From: Arthrobacter sp. U41
Lineage (GTDB): Bacteria; Actinomycetota; Actinomycetes; Actinomycetales; Micrococcaceae
Direction of reading: 5' to 3'
Assembly: GCF_007679325.1 (NCBI RefSeq)
Contig: NZ_VEGI01000001.1
Location: forward strand, 434,001-498,000
DNA length: 64,000 nt
Under the pieces are notes generated by a model, which saw only the letters and a program-made list of their open reading frames with translations, ran no database searches and was not told where the DNA came from. Shown in pieces: positions 53,069-62,365 of the stretch; position 1 is the first letter of the stretch, and every line of letters starts with the position of its first letter. The position numbers and the translations under genes are program-made.

Positions 53069-54964
53069 ATGGCTGAAATTACTAGACCCCGGATAGTCGA
53101 ACGGTGGGTCTTCTGGCCGGCCGCCGTGCTTGTGACCATCTTCGCATTGTTCGCACTGCTGGCTCCCAAGACCGCCGAGGCGATGTTCAGCACCGTCCAG
53201 GCGAATATCGTGAACTCCTTCAACTGGTACTACGTCCTCATTACAGCGTTCTTTGTTGTCTTCAGCCTTTTCCTGGGCTTCAGCCGTTTTGGTGATATCA
53301 AGCTCGGCCATGACGACGACGAACCCGAGTTTTCCCTCCTGGCATGGTTTGCGCTGCTGTTCGCTGCCGGCATGGGCATCGGCCTGGTCTTCTACGGTGT
53401 CAGCGAGCCGCTGAGCCACTTCGCGAGCCCCCGCCCCGGAGTCAGCGGCACACCTCCGGAACTGGCCCAGCAGGCGCTCAGCCAGACTTATCTGCATTGG
53501 GGGGTGCACGCCTGGTCCATCTATGTGGTGATCGGGCTGGCCCTCGCCTACGCGATCCACCGCCGCAAGCGGCCGGTCTCCATCCGGTGGGCGCTTGAGC
53601 CGCTTCTCGGCAAGCGCGTCCAAGGCTCCTGGGGCAACGCCATCGACGTCGTCGCCTTGGTCGGCACCCTCTTCGGCGTAGCCACCTCGCTGGGACTTGG
53701 CGTCCTGCAGATCAGCGCCGGGCTGGAAAGCATCAACCTGGTCCAGGCAAGCCGCGGTTCGGAAATCGCCATCATCCTCATCATTTCCTTCTTCGTCCTG
53801 TTGTCCGTCCTCTCCGGACTGACCAAGGGCATGAAGTGGCTTTCCTCCATCAATCTGGTCCTGGCCGGACTGCTGGTCGTTTATTTGCTCGTCTTTGGCC
53901 CGTCGACCTTCCTGCTGCGTGAGTTCGTGCAATCGATGGGCGCATACATCCAGAACTTCGTGTCCCTGTCCTTCAACGTCAACGCGTTCTCCGGGGAGGC
54001 CGGTGCGTCATGGCAGGCGTCCTGGACCTCGTTCTACTGGGGTTGGTGGATCTCGTGGGCCCCGTTCGTCGGCATTTTCATTGCGCGCATCTCCCGGGGC
54101 CGGACCGTTCGACAGTTTGTGGCCGGCGTAATCCTGGTGCCTACGCTCATCGGCATCCTGTGGTTCAGTGTGCTCGGCGGTACAGCCCTCGCCATCGAAC
54201 TCAGCGGCACCGGGACGCTGCTGGAGGCAGACGGCAGCGTCGACGTCTCCAGCGCCCTGTTCAACATGCTCAACTTCATCCCCGGCACCCCGGTCCTGAC
54301 AGTCGGTGTGATTCTGCTGATCGCTATTTTCTTTATCACCTCCTCCGACTCCGGCGCCCTGGTGATGGGCATGATCGCCACCGGCGGCCAGGTGAATCCG
54401 AAGAAGCGCATCCGCACCTTCTTTGTTTTCATCACAGCCATCCTGGCCATTTCGCTACTGCTCTCCGGCGGCCTCGTGGCGCTGCAGACCGCGGCGATCA
54501 TCATCGCCCTGCCGTTCAGCGTCGTTATGCTGCTCATCTGCTGGTCCACCTACATCGCGTTCAGCCGTGAGCGCCGGGCGTACGAAAAAGCCCGCCGTGC
54601 GCAATTGGTCGACCACATCGGTGATTTCTACGGGCTCGAAGTGGAGGAACTCGCCGAAAACGGCATCCTCGGAGGCACCCCACGCTGGATGCAGATGCTG
54701 CGGCGCCGCGGCGCGCCCGCGGGGGCGGCGGTCCCCGAGGAGATCCTGCCCAGCCCGGAACCCTCGACCGCCGCGGTGGACACCCTCATGGCCAGCGCGC
54801 CGCATCCGCGGCACGCCTCCCAACTGGCCCTGCAGGTTGAAAACGCCGAGGCGGACGGAGTGCTCATCGCCGATGTGGACGACGTCGTGGACCATGACCC
54901 CCGGGCGTCCCAGGACGTTCAGGACGTACCTGATCGAGGCGACGCCACACCCAGCAGATGGTGA
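53069..54964 (+). CDS. BCCT family transporter (betaine/choline/carnitine)
   Basis: 631 residues with about 12 hydrophobic helices. The BCCT signature in helix 3 is present (LLFAAGMGIGLVFYGVSEPL), as is the Trp-rich helix (YWGWWISWAPFVGIFIARIS) and the SSDSGALVMG region. A cytosolic C-terminal tail of about 90 acidic residues may sense osmolarity, as in BetP. It imports a compatible solute or its precursor with Na+ or H+. ATG at 53069. A DUF2004 gene follows after 24 bases. Confidence 0.95.
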   Translation: MAEITRPRIVERWVFWPAAVLVTIFALFALLAPKTAEAMFSTVQANIVNSFNWYYVLITAFFVVFSLFLGFSRFGDIKLGHDDDEPEFSLLAWFALLFAAGMGIGLVFYGVSEPLSHFASPRPGVSGTPPELAQQALSQTYLHWGVHAWSIYVVIGLALAYAIHRRKRPVSIRWALEPLLGKRVQGSWGNAIDVVALVGTLFGVATSLGLGVLQISAGLESINLVQASRGSEIAIILIISFFVLLSVLSGLTKGMKWLSSINLVLAGLLVVYLLVFGPSTFLLREFVQSMGAYIQNFVSLSFNVNAFSGEAGASWQASWTSFYWGWWISWAPFVGIFIARISRGRTVRQFVAGVILVPTLIGILWFSVLGGTALAIELSGTGTLLEADGSVDVSSALFNMLNFIPGTPVLTVGVILLIAIFFITSSDSGALVMGMIATGGQVNPKKRIRTFFVFITAILAISLLLSGGLVALQTAAIIIALPFSVVMLLICWSTYIAFSRERRAYEKARRAQLVDHIGDFYGLEVEELAENGILGGTPRWMQMLRRRGAPAGAAVPEEILPSPEPSTAAVDTLMASAPHPRHASQLALQVENAEADGVLIADVDDVVDHDPRASQDVQDVPDRGDATPSRW

Positions 54965-54988
54965 GTCCGCCAGACAAAGGACAACGGA

Positions 54989-55534
54989 ATGCTGGAACGG
55001 GCCGGTTTTGAGGACTATGTTGAAGATATGAACAAGGTAGCGAGCAAGCACTTCGGAGAGGTCGAGCTCAACCACGGGAGGGATCACAATCTCACCGCAA
55101 AGCATGAGCTGGCGGGCCAGATCGTGGAGCTTGACCTGAATGTCAATGCGCATGACCACTTCGACGAAGCGGCGATGCACAAGGTTGACTACCGGCTGCG
55201 CTTCCTGCCCGAACTCGTGGACCAGGTCCGGGAAATGATCGCCGAGGAACTGGAGCAGGACGGCACCAGCCCCCAGGAGTACCGGCACTTCCACTGCAAC
55301 GCCATCAAGGATGAGCACCTGCGGACAGTGTTCGGCGTCGAGGACAAGAGCCAGCTCACCGACGCTGTGTTCCTCAAGGCCCTGAAGCTGGGCCACGTGG
55401 GCATCTTCCCCGGCCAGCCGGAACGCTATTTCGTCCTGGACTTCACCCTCGGTTCGCACTTCACTGACGAGGTGCTGGTGGCGTCCGCGGACGAGGACGG
55501 AGTGGTGGATGACGAGATCCTCTGGGTCTCCTGA
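54989..55534 (+). CDS. DUF2004 domain-containing protein
   Basis: 181 residues, soluble and acidic. Pattern KHFGEVELNHGRDHNLTAKH and FVLDFTLGSHFTDEVLVASA matches DUF2004, a bacterial family of unknown function also found near toxin-immunity-like genes. The start is ATG at 54989 or 55028 (MNKVASKH). Co-directional and close to the transporter gene, but no functional link is evident. Confidence 0.75.
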   Translation: MLERAGFEDYVEDMNKVASKHFGEVELNHGRDHNLTAKHELAGQIVELDLNVNAHDHFDEAAMHKVDYRLRFLPELVDQVREMIAEELEQDGTSPQEYRHFHCNAIKDEHLRTVFGVEDKSQLTDAVFLKALKLGHVGIFPGQPERYFVLDFTLGSHFTDEVLVASADEDGVVDDEILWVS

Positions 55535-55604
55535 ATCCATTGCTCCGCAGCCGCCCTTTTAACCCTCAAAACGGCGCTTACTCAGCAATCGATGATGAGA
55601 ACGT

Positions 55605-55650
55605 ACGACGGCGGCCGGTCACCCTTCAGGGGTGGCCGGCCGCCGTCGTC
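55605..55650. terminator. bidirectional hairpin terminator
   Basis: A 20-bp stem with one G-T wobble and a short loop lies between the convergent DUF2004 and metE genes. No strong T-tract on either side. Confidence 0.8.
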
Positions 55651-55664
55651 GGTTCGGGTGCCGG

Positions 55665-58025
55665 CTACTTGGCGGCTTCCAAAAGTCCGGCGCGGACCGT
55701 CCGGGTGGCCGTGACTAGGTTGCGCAGGGACTCTTCGGTCTCGGCGTAACCGCGGGTCTTCAAGCCGCAGTCCGGGTTGACCCAGAGCTGGCGGGACGGG
55801 ACGTGCTTGACGGCGGTGTTGAGCAGTTCGGTGACTTCCTGCTCACCCGGGACACGCGGCGAGTGGATGTCGTAAACGCCCGGGCCGACGCCGCGGCCGA
55901 AGCCGTGGGATTCGAGGTCGTGGACCACTTCCATGCGGGAGCGGGCGGCCTCGATCGAGGTGACGTCGGCGTCGAGGCCGTCGATTGCGTCGATGATGGC
56001 GCCGAACTCCGAGTAGCACAGGTGCGTGTGGACCTGGGTGGCGTCCGCGGCGCCGGCGGTGGCGAGCCGGAACGACTTCACGGACCAGTCCAGGTACGCG
56101 GCCTGATCGGCCTTGCGCAGCGGCAGGAGCTCGCGCAGGGCGGGCTCGTCCACCTGGATGACCTTGATGCCGGCGGCTTCCAGGTCGGCGATTTCGTCGC
56201 GGAGGGCCAGGGCAACCTGGTTGGCGGTCTCGCCGAGCGGCTGGTCGTCGCGGACGAAAGACCAGGCGAGGATCGTGACCGGACCGGTGAGCATGCCCTT
56301 CATCGGCTTGCTGGTCAGGGACTGCGCGTACCGGGCCCACTCCACCGTGATGGGGGCGCTGCGGGTGACGTCGCCCCACAGGATCGACGGGCGGGTGCAG
56401 CGGGAGCCGTAGGACTGGACCCAGCCGTGCACCGTGACGTCGAAGCCTTCGAGGTTCTCGGCGAAGTACTGGACCATGTCGTTGCGCTCGGGCTCGCCAT
56501 GGACCAGGACGTCGAAGCCCAGCTCTTCCTGCAGCGCCACGACCCGCTTGATCTCGTCCTTCATGAGCTGCTGGTACTGCTCGGTGCTGAGTTCGCCCTT
56601 GTTGGCGCGGGCCCGGGCGGTACGGATTTCGCCGGTCTGCGGGAAGGACCCGATGGTGGTGGTGGGCAGCGGCGGCAGGTGCAGGGCTTCGGTCTGTGCG
56701 GCCTCGCGGAGCGCGTAGTCGGAGCGGCTGAAGTCGGCCCCGGTCAGGGCGGCGGTGCGGTTCCGGACCTCGGCGCGGCGGACGCCGTCGGCGGCGGCGC
56801 GGGAGGCGATGACGCGGGTGGCTTCATCGATGGCCGGCTGCACATCCCTTGATTGAACACCAGTTGCCGGGTCCGTAAGCAGGCCGGCGAGGGTGACAAC
56901 CTCGGTGGCCTTCTGGTCCGCGAACGCGAGCCAGCTGCGCAGCTGCGCGGAGAGCTGGACCTCCTCCTCGACGTCGTGCGGGACGTGCTGGGTGGAGGTG
57001 GAGGTGCTGACGGCCAGCCTGGCGACGGACTTCTGCAGCTCGGCGATCTTGGCCGCGGAGACGGCAAGATCGTTGCGCCAGATGTTGTGGCCGTCCACGA
57101 CGCCGGCAACCAGGGTCGTGTTGCCCAGTGCGGCCAGGGCCGCGGCGGAGGGAACCTCGCCCTTGAAGACGTCCAGGTGCAGGGCGTCGATGCCGGTTGC
57201 GGCGAGGGTTCCCAGCTGACCGTTGAGGGCGCCGTAGGGGGTGGAGACGAACAGCTGCGGACGCGCGGCGGCAGCGGAGAGCACCTCGTAGGAGCGGGCG
57301 ACAGCGGCCTGGATTTCGCCGGCGGGGGTGTCCTGGTCCACCACGAGGGCGGGCTCGTCCAGCTGGACCCAGCCGGCGCCGGCGGCGGCCAGCTTCTCCA
57401 GGAGCGCCGTGTAGACGGGGAGGACGTCCTCGAGGCGGGACAGCGGGCTGAAGCCTGCAGGGGCGCCGTCGGAGGCCTTGCTCAGCAGCAGGAAGGTGAC
57501 CGGGCCGACGATGTACGGGCGGGTCTCAATGCCCTTGGCGAGGGCGTATTCGAACTCCTCGACGATGCGGTTGGAGGTCAGCGTGAAGCTGCTCTCCGGT
57601 CCGATTTCCGGGACGAGGTAGTGGTAGTTGGTGTCGAACCACTTGGTCATTTCCAGTGGCTGCTGGTCCTTGTTGCCGCGGGCCAGGGTGAAGTAGCCGT
57701 CGATGTCGAGCTGGCCGTCGGCGTCCAGGAGGTTGCCGAAGCGGGCCGGTACGGCGCCGAGGTGGGCGGCGGCGTCGAGGACCTGGTCGTAGTAGGAGAA
57801 CGTGCCGGGAACGGCGGCGGCCTCGGTGAGGCCCAGGCCCTGGAGGCGCTTGGCGGTGCCGAGCTGGATCTCCTTGGCGGCGGCGTCCAGGGCGGCGGCG
57901 TCGATCTTGCCGGCCCAGTAGGCCTCCACGGCCTTCTTGAGTTCGCGGCGGCGGCCGATGCGCGGGTAGCCCAGGATCGAGGCGGCCGGGAACGGGGTGG
58001 GGGTGAGCGTGTTCTGTTCAGTCAT
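55665..58025 (-). CDS. metE: cobalamin-independent methionine synthase
   Basis: 786 residues. It transfers the methyl group of 5-methyltetrahydropteroyl-triglutamate to homocysteine. N-terminal folate-binding barrel (SILGYPRIGRRRELKKAVEA) and C-terminal catalytic barrel (TTTIGSFPQTGEIRTARARA, HGEPERNDMVQYFAENLEGF). Zinc ligands are in VHTHLCYSEF (His and Cys) and NPDCGLKTRGY (second Cys). ATG at 58025, 27 bases behind metF, so the pair is an operon producing methyl-THF and using it. No cobalamin or SAM riboswitch was recognised in front. Confidence 0.97.
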   Translation of the reverse strand: MTEQNTLTPTPFPAASILGYPRIGRRRELKKAVEAYWAGKIDAAALDAAAKEIQLGTAKRLQGLGLTEAAAVPGTFSYYDQVLDAAAHLGAVPARFGNLLDADGQLDIDGYFTLARGNKDQQPLEMTKWFDTNYHYLVPEIGPESSFTLTSNRIVEEFEYALAKGIETRPYIVGPVTFLLLSKASDGAPAGFSPLSRLEDVLPVYTALLEKLAAAGAGWVQLDEPALVVDQDTPAGEIQAAVARSYEVLSAAAARPQLFVSTPYGALNGQLGTLAATGIDALHLDVFKGEVPSAAALAALGNTTLVAGVVDGHNIWRNDLAVSAAKIAELQKSVARLAVSTSTSTQHVPHDVEEEVQLSAQLRSWLAFADQKATEVVTLAGLLTDPATGVQSRDVQPAIDEATRVIASRAAADGVRRAEVRNRTAALTGADFSRSDYALREAAQTEALHLPPLPTTTIGSFPQTGEIRTARARANKGELSTEQYQQLMKDEIKRVVALQEELGFDVLVHGEPERNDMVQYFAENLEGFDVTVHGWVQSYGSRCTRPSILWGDVTRSAPITVEWARYAQSLTSKPMKGMLTGPVTILAWSFVRDDQPLGETANQVALALRDEIADLEAAGIKVIQVDEPALRELLPLRKADQAAYLDWSVKSFRLATAGAADATQVHTHLCYSEFGAIIDAIDGLDADVTSIEAARSRMEVVHDLESHGFGRGVGPGVYDIHSPRVPGEQEVTELLNTAVKHVPSRQLWVNPDCGLKTRGYAETEESLRNLVTATRTVRAGLLEAAK

Positions 58026-58052
58026 GGGAAGTCCTAAGTGTTGGTGGGGAGG

Positions 58053-59057
58053 TCAGCTGGCGAGCTGGCGGCGGCCGGCTGCGGGCCTGCTGCTGCTGTG
58101 CCGGTTGCCGCTGTGCCGGTTGCCACTGTTCCGATTGCCTCGTTGAGGGCGGGCCAGGGCGAGTTTGTCCAGCACGTCCAGGGCGGCCGTGTGTTCGTTG
58201 AAGGTGTAGAGGTGCAGTCCGGGGGCGCCGGCATCCAGGGCCGCGTTGGCCAAATCCACGGTGGCGCCGACCCCGATCCGGGTGCGTTCGGCGTCGGAAT
58301 CGGCGGCGGCGAGCCGGTCGATGAGTTCCGGGTCCGGTTCGACGCCGGTCAGCTCGCCGAGGCGGGTGAGCCGGCGGATGCTGGTCAGCGGCATGACGCC
58401 GGGGATGATCGGGATGGTGACGCCGGCCCGGCGTGCCCGGGTCAGGAGGTCCGCGTACTGCTCGGTGTGGAAGAAGACCTGGGTGATGGCGAAGTCGGCG
58501 CCGGAGCGCTGCTTGGCCAGCAGCACCTCGACGTCGTGCGCCTCATTCGGGGACTCCGGGTGCCGCGTGGGGTACGCGGCGACGCCGACGGCCACCTTGC
58601 CGGCGCACAGCAGCGCGGAGCGGCGCTGTTCTACGCGGCGGATGAGCTCGATCAGGTCCTGGGCGTAGCGCAGTGAACCCTCGGGCGGGACGCCGCCGTC
58701 CTTGGGCTGGTCACCGCGCAGGGCCAGGATGCCGCGCACGCCGACGTCGAGCAGTTCGCCGATGATCTCGGCGAGCTCCTGCGGCGAGTTCCCCACGCAA
58801 GTCAGGTGTGCCAGCGGCCGCAGGGTGGTTTCCTGGACGAGGCGGTTGATGAGCTCGACGGCGGTGTCCCGGTTGGAGCCGCTGGCGCCGTAGGTGACGG
58901 AGACGTAGTCCGGGTCCGTGCTTTCCAGTTCGCCGATGGTGGTCCAGAGCGATTCCGCTGCAGCGGGCGACCGCGGCGGGAAGAGCTCATAGGACAGCGC
59001 GACGGGGGCCGTGCCGGCAAGATTTGGGTGGGTGTCAATAAGGCTTGGTGGAGACAT
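58053..59057 (-). CDS. metF: methylenetetrahydrofolate reductase
   Basis: 334 residues. MetF-type FAD barrel: VALSYELFPPRSP, DPDYVSVTYGASGSNRDTAV, LAHLTCVGNS, GILALRGDQPKDGG, DFAITQVFFHTEQYADLL and IIPGVMPLTSI. It makes 5-methyl-THF for MetE. The last 25 residues are an odd Gly/Asn/Arg/His/Ser repeat (GNRNSGNRHSGNRHSS), encoded by a 15-bp tandem array and absent from typical MetF. ATG at 59057; the frame to 59141 is not supported. Confidence 0.96.
   Translation of the reverse strand: MSPPSLIDTHPNLAGTAPVALSYELFPPRSPAAAESLWTTIGELESTDPDYVSVTYGASGSNRDTAVELINRLVQETTLRPLAHLTCVGNSPQELAEIIGELLDVGVRGILALRGDQPKDGGVPPEGSLRYAQDLIELIRRVEQRRSALLCAGKVAVGVAAYPTRHPESPNEAHDVEVLLAKQRSGADFAITQVFFHTEQYADLLTRARRAGVTIPIIPGVMPLTSIRRLTRLGELTGVEPDPELIDRLAAADSDAERTRIGVGATVDLANAALDAGAPGLHLYTFNEHTAALDVLDKLALARPQRGNRNSGNRHSGNRHSSSRPAAGRRQLAS
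58096..58140 (-). repeat. 15-bp tandem array, three units, in the metF tail
   Basis: Three consecutive 15-base units starting CTGTGCCGGTTGCCG, the first two differing by one base and the third by more, encoding (S)GNRH/N repeats at the MetF C-terminus. Confidence 0.9.
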
Positions 59058-59492
59058 TTGCGTCCTTGGCTGTGAGCACTGACGGCTTTGCCCGGAAACG
59101 GGTGCCGACGGTGAGTTGAGTTTGGGGAACACGGAGCACACTCCGGCAGGACGCAGCCGCGACTGTTACGCCTGATACGAAGTTGTCCGTGAGCAAATGT
59201 CAGGCCCACATGGGGGCACCCACACCCTCCTGGGCCGCCGTGGGGCTGACCGTGAGCGGAGGATCGCTGACACGTTACTGAGGTAACTTGGATAAGACTC
59301 TACGGGCCGTCCGGGAGGCGGATCAAGTCCGGGTCCGAATTAAGACGCGCCTTTACGGCATATTTCGGGTCGGGACAGAATATTGTTCGCCGCAGGGCCG
59401 GTTCCGCGTCCGGAGAGTGCCCGCTTTGGAGCCCGGTATTCCGGGTACGGGGAGCCCTCCCCTTTGTGCCCGCGCGGGACTATTCTTTTGCC
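59058..59492. other. 435-base divergent region upstream of metF
   Basis: No gene. It includes the short inverted repeat GTTAC-TGAG-GTAAC (59274-59287) and a run of GC hairpins near 59400-59450 in front of the small rightward ORF. I looked for SAM, SAM-IV and cobalamin aptamer signatures on the metF side and did not find their conserved blocks. A repressor operator is therefore more likely, but I cannot place it. Confidence 0.5.
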
Positions 59493-59696
59493 ATGATCCA
59501 GCTTCCAGCCAGTTACCAGGAGTATCTCGCCGGTAAGAGCGAGAGTTTCATTAACACGGTCCGGCCCATCCTCATGCAGTCTGCGGCGGACAAAGCGCAC
59601 GGTGTCAAGGTGTCCTACAACCACGGCCCCACCGGCCACCAGGCGCACATAGACGAGTCGATCCCCTTCGGGACCGTCGTCGAGGACATCGACTGA
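59493..59696 (+). CDS. small hypothetical protein
   Basis: 67 residues: MIQLPASYQEYLAGKSESFI, then KAHGVKVSYNHGPTGHQAHI and ESIPFGTVVED. Soluble, no motifs known to me. ATG at 59493 or GTG/ATG further up in the frame (59466). The even composition and good codon bias suggest a real gene. Confidence 0.55.
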   Translation: MIQLPASYQEYLAGKSESFINTVRPILMQSAADKAHGVKVSYNHGPTGHQAHIDESIPFGTVVEDID

Positions 59697-59751
59697 CGCC
59701 AGTGTCCCCGGCCCCGGCCGGCGCTGGCCTCCGGCGGCCCGCCGTCGGGCC

Positions 59752-61005
59752 CTAACCCTCCAGCAGGAGGCGCTGCGAGCGGGGTGCCAGCGTGTGCTCC
59801 AGCACGAGGCAGGCGGCGCCGATCGCGCCGACGTCCTCGCCGACGCCGGTGCCGACCACCTCGATTTCGTGGATCTTCCGGGTGGCGCTGCCTTCCCGGA
59901 CCAGCGCCGGGACCCGTTCCAGATAGCGCTGCGAGAGGCAGGTCCAGAAGGGCCCGCCGAACACCACACGGTCCACGTCCAATGCATTGGTGATGGTGGA
60001 GACTGCACGGGCCACCAGGACGGCGGAGTGGTCGATGATCTCCGCTGCCTTGGGGTCGCCGGCCGCGGCGGCGGCGCACAGCGCGGCGAAGCTCTCCTGG
60101 ATGGCGGGCCCGGTCACGGCCTCGAGGGGGCCGTCCAGGACGCCGGCTTCGACGGCGCGGGCCACCAGCACCTGGGGAATGCTGGTGGACTTGACGCAGC
60201 CGCGCAGGCCGCAGTCGCAGGGGTCGCCGTCGGGATCAACGATGATGTGGCCGATCTCCCCCGCGTTGCCCGACGTGCCGCGCACTACCTCGTCATTCAG
60301 TACGATCCCGCAGCCGATTCCGGTGCCCATGTACATAAAAACGAAGCTGCCGGCGCCGCTGGGGCCGCCCGCCCAGGTCTCCGCCACGGCTGCACTGGTT
60401 ACGTCCTTGTCCACGATGGTGGACAGCCCGGTGGCCGCGGACAGGGCGTCGCGGAGCGGCACCCGGTCCCAGCCGAGCAGTAGCGGAGGGTCCACTACCG
60501 TGCCCTCCTCGAGGTCGATCGGACCGGGCGAGGCGATCCCCAGGCCGGCGATCTTGGACGGGTCAACGCCCGAATCCGCGATGAGCAGCTTGATTTCGGC
60601 GGCGATGGTGTCAATGACGGCCCCGGGGTGGTTGCCGCCGGGGGTCTTGATCCGCGAATGCTTGACCACGGCGCCCACCAGGTCCAGCACCACGAACGTG
60701 GTCACTGCCGGGTCCAGATGGACCCCCACGGCGTACATGCCGGATGCCTTGAGCCTGAGCATGGTCCGGGGCTTGCCCGGTCCGGTGCCTTCCTTACCGG
60801 CCTCGTAGATCAGGTCCTGGTCCAGCAGCCGGCGGGAGATATTGGAAATCGTCTGCGGGGACAGCCCAACGATCTGGGCCAGCTCCACGCGACTGAGGCC
60901 GGCCGGGGAGCGCCGGATGGCATCGAGGATTACCGTGAGGTTGAAGTCCCCCATGCGGGGCAAGTTGGTTCCGCGCCTCGGTGAGGGCTGGCGGATCTCA
61001 GTCAC
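59752..61005 (-). CDS. ROK family transcriptional regulator
   Basis: 417 residues. N-terminal winged helix (ILDAIRRSPAGLSRVELAQI, GLSPQTISNISRRLLDQ) and a C-terminal ROK sugar-kinase-like fold: IAGLGIASPGPIDLEEGTV, VFMYMGTGIGCGIVLND and GNAGEIGHIIVDPDGDPCDC. The Zn motif reads CDCGLRGCVKS, where the usual Glu after the last Cys is not conserved. NagC/XylR-type ROK repressors answer to sugars or sugar phosphates. No sugar operon is adjacent here, so the regulon lies elsewhere. The start at 61005 (ATG) is well in line with the fold. Confidence 0.92.
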   Translation of the reverse strand: MTEIRQPSPRRGTNLPRMGDFNLTVILDAIRRSPAGLSRVELAQIVGLSPQTISNISRRLLDQDLIYEAGKEGTGPGKPRTMLRLKASGMYAVGVHLDPAVTTFVVLDLVGAVVKHSRIKTPGGNHPGAVIDTIAAEIKLLIADSGVDPSKIAGLGIASPGPIDLEEGTVVDPPLLLGWDRVPLRDALSAATGLSTIVDKDVTSAAVAETWAGGPSGAGSFVFMYMGTGIGCGIVLNDEVVRGTSGNAGEIGHIIVDPDGDPCDCGLRGCVKSTSIPQVLVARAVEAGVLDGPLEAVTGPAIQESFAALCAAAAAGDPKAAEIIDHSAVLVARAVSTITNALDVDRVVFGGPFWTCLSQRYLERVPALVREGSATRKIHEIEVVGTGVGEDVGAIGAACLVLEHTLAPRSQRLLLEG

Positions 61006-61088
61006 TGGTAACCCCTAAACGTCTTTGGCCACGCGCTGCTTATTTCTGAATCGTACGTTACGCGGGTGTGACCGCCCACACGCCCGCT

Positions 61089-62321
61089 TCACACATCGGA
61101 AGATTTTCGGGTGCTGGCGGTCACCGTGAATTTCGGGTTCCGGCCGACTTCCCGGGTGGGACCGACCAGCCGCTGCAGTGCGGGCTGGTAGTGGAGATGG
61201 CTGTTGAAGACCGTCCAAAGCTCCCCGCCCGGTGCGAGGACCCGCCCGGCCGCCTCGATCAGCTTGACGCCGGCGCCGGCATGAACCGTCGCTCCAACGT
61301 GGAACGGCGGGTTGAGCAGGATCAAATCGGCGCTGGCATCCGGCAGCGAGCCCATGGCGTCGTCCTGGAGTGCCACGACCTGACCGGCGAGGCCGTTGGC
61401 CGCCGCCGTTGCCCTGGCCGAGTCGACGGCGGCGGCGGACTGGTCGGTGGCCGTGACCCGGGAGCCGGGGTTCGCGCGGGCGTACATGGCCGCAAGGATC
61501 CCGGTGCCGCAGCCCAAGTCGATGGCGTGCCGTGCCTGCGGCATCCGGGGCAGGAACTCCAGCAGGAACCGGGTGCCGATATCCAGCCCGGTGCCGGCGA
61601 ACACGGCGCCCCGCGCGACGACGGTCAGGTCCAGCTCGGCGTTGAGTGCGGTGACGGGGAACGGCGGGGCGCCCGTGGCGGGCTGAGGTCCGCGGGCCAG
61701 CAGGACACGGGATTTCTGCCGGGCGTGCTGGGGCTGGACCTCGCGGAAGTGGCGCTCCAGCACGGCGTTCATGCCCAGGCTCATGTGTTTGACCCGGCCG
61801 CCGGCCAGGAGTACGACGCCGGGGTCGGCGTGGCGGGCGACGGCGTCGGCGATCTCGTCCAGTTCCGCGAGGGACTTGGGCAGCTGGAGGAGCACGATGG
61901 TGGCCCCCGACAGGAGCCCCGGTCCCAGTGGGTGCTGTTCAAAGCCGCCGGTGATTCCCAGCGTCGCGGCGTTGTGGCGGAGCGCCCGCTCACCGGTGAT
62001 GAGGTCCTGATGCACGCGCACCGGACGGGTCCCGCTGCCGGGGGCGTCGCTGTTGGCGTTAGGGTTGGGGGCGGCATCGGCGTCGGTGTTGGCGTCGGGG
62101 TTGAAGCCACCGAGCGCAAGGGCGCCGAGGGTCAGCGCACCGTACCGGTCCCCCACGACGGCGAGACGGCTGCCGGGGTGGAGGGATCCGGCAGCGAGCA
62201 AGTCCGCGGCGGTGTCCAGGAGGAGTTTGTCCGTGGCGTCCCAGGCCTGCAGGTTGGCCGCCTCCACGTCCGGGAACCTGCCCAGCCGGGAGAAGAGGGA
62301 ATCAAGAGTGTTGTCCGCCAC
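61089..62321 (-). CDS. class I SAM methyltransferase, RsmC/RlmG-like
   Basis: 410 residues with a tandem-duplicated plan. The N-terminal pseudo-domain has AVVGDRYGALTLGALALGG. The C-terminal active domain has motif I HAIDLGCGTGILAAMYA, then VTATDQSAAAVDSARATAAA and the motif LILLNPPFHVGATVHAG. NPPF is the signature of N2-guanine rRNA methyltransferases. Between residues 72 and 100 a low-complexity insert (PDANTDADAAPNPNANSD) is coded by GTTGGC/GTCGGC-like hexamers near 62044-62103, unusual for this family. Target rRNA site unknown. Confidence 0.88.
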   Translation of the reverse strand: MADNTLDSLFSRLGRFPDVEAANLQAWDATDKLLLDTAADLLAAGSLHPGSRLAVVGDRYGALTLGALALGGFNPDANTDADAAPNPNANSDAPGSGTRPVRVHQDLITGERALRHNAATLGITGGFEQHPLGPGLLSGATIVLLQLPKSLAELDEIADAVARHADPGVVLLAGGRVKHMSLGMNAVLERHFREVQPQHARQKSRVLLARGPQPATGAPPFPVTALNAELDLTVVARGAVFAGTGLDIGTRFLLEFLPRMPQARHAIDLGCGTGILAAMYARANPGSRVTATDQSAAAVDSARATAAANGLAGQVVALQDDAMGSLPDASADLILLNPPFHVGATVHAGAGVKLIEAAGRVLAPGGELWTVFNSHLHYQPALQRLVGPTREVGRNPKFTVTASTRKSSDV

Positions 62322-62365
62322 GCGCGAGCTGCCGCCTTTTGTGAGTCAGGTGTGAGCCGGGGTGT

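Noticed and set aside
58026-59290. SAM or cobalamin riboswitch in front of metF-metE
   Set aside because: The conserved aptamer blocks of these classes were not found in the leader on the minus strand.
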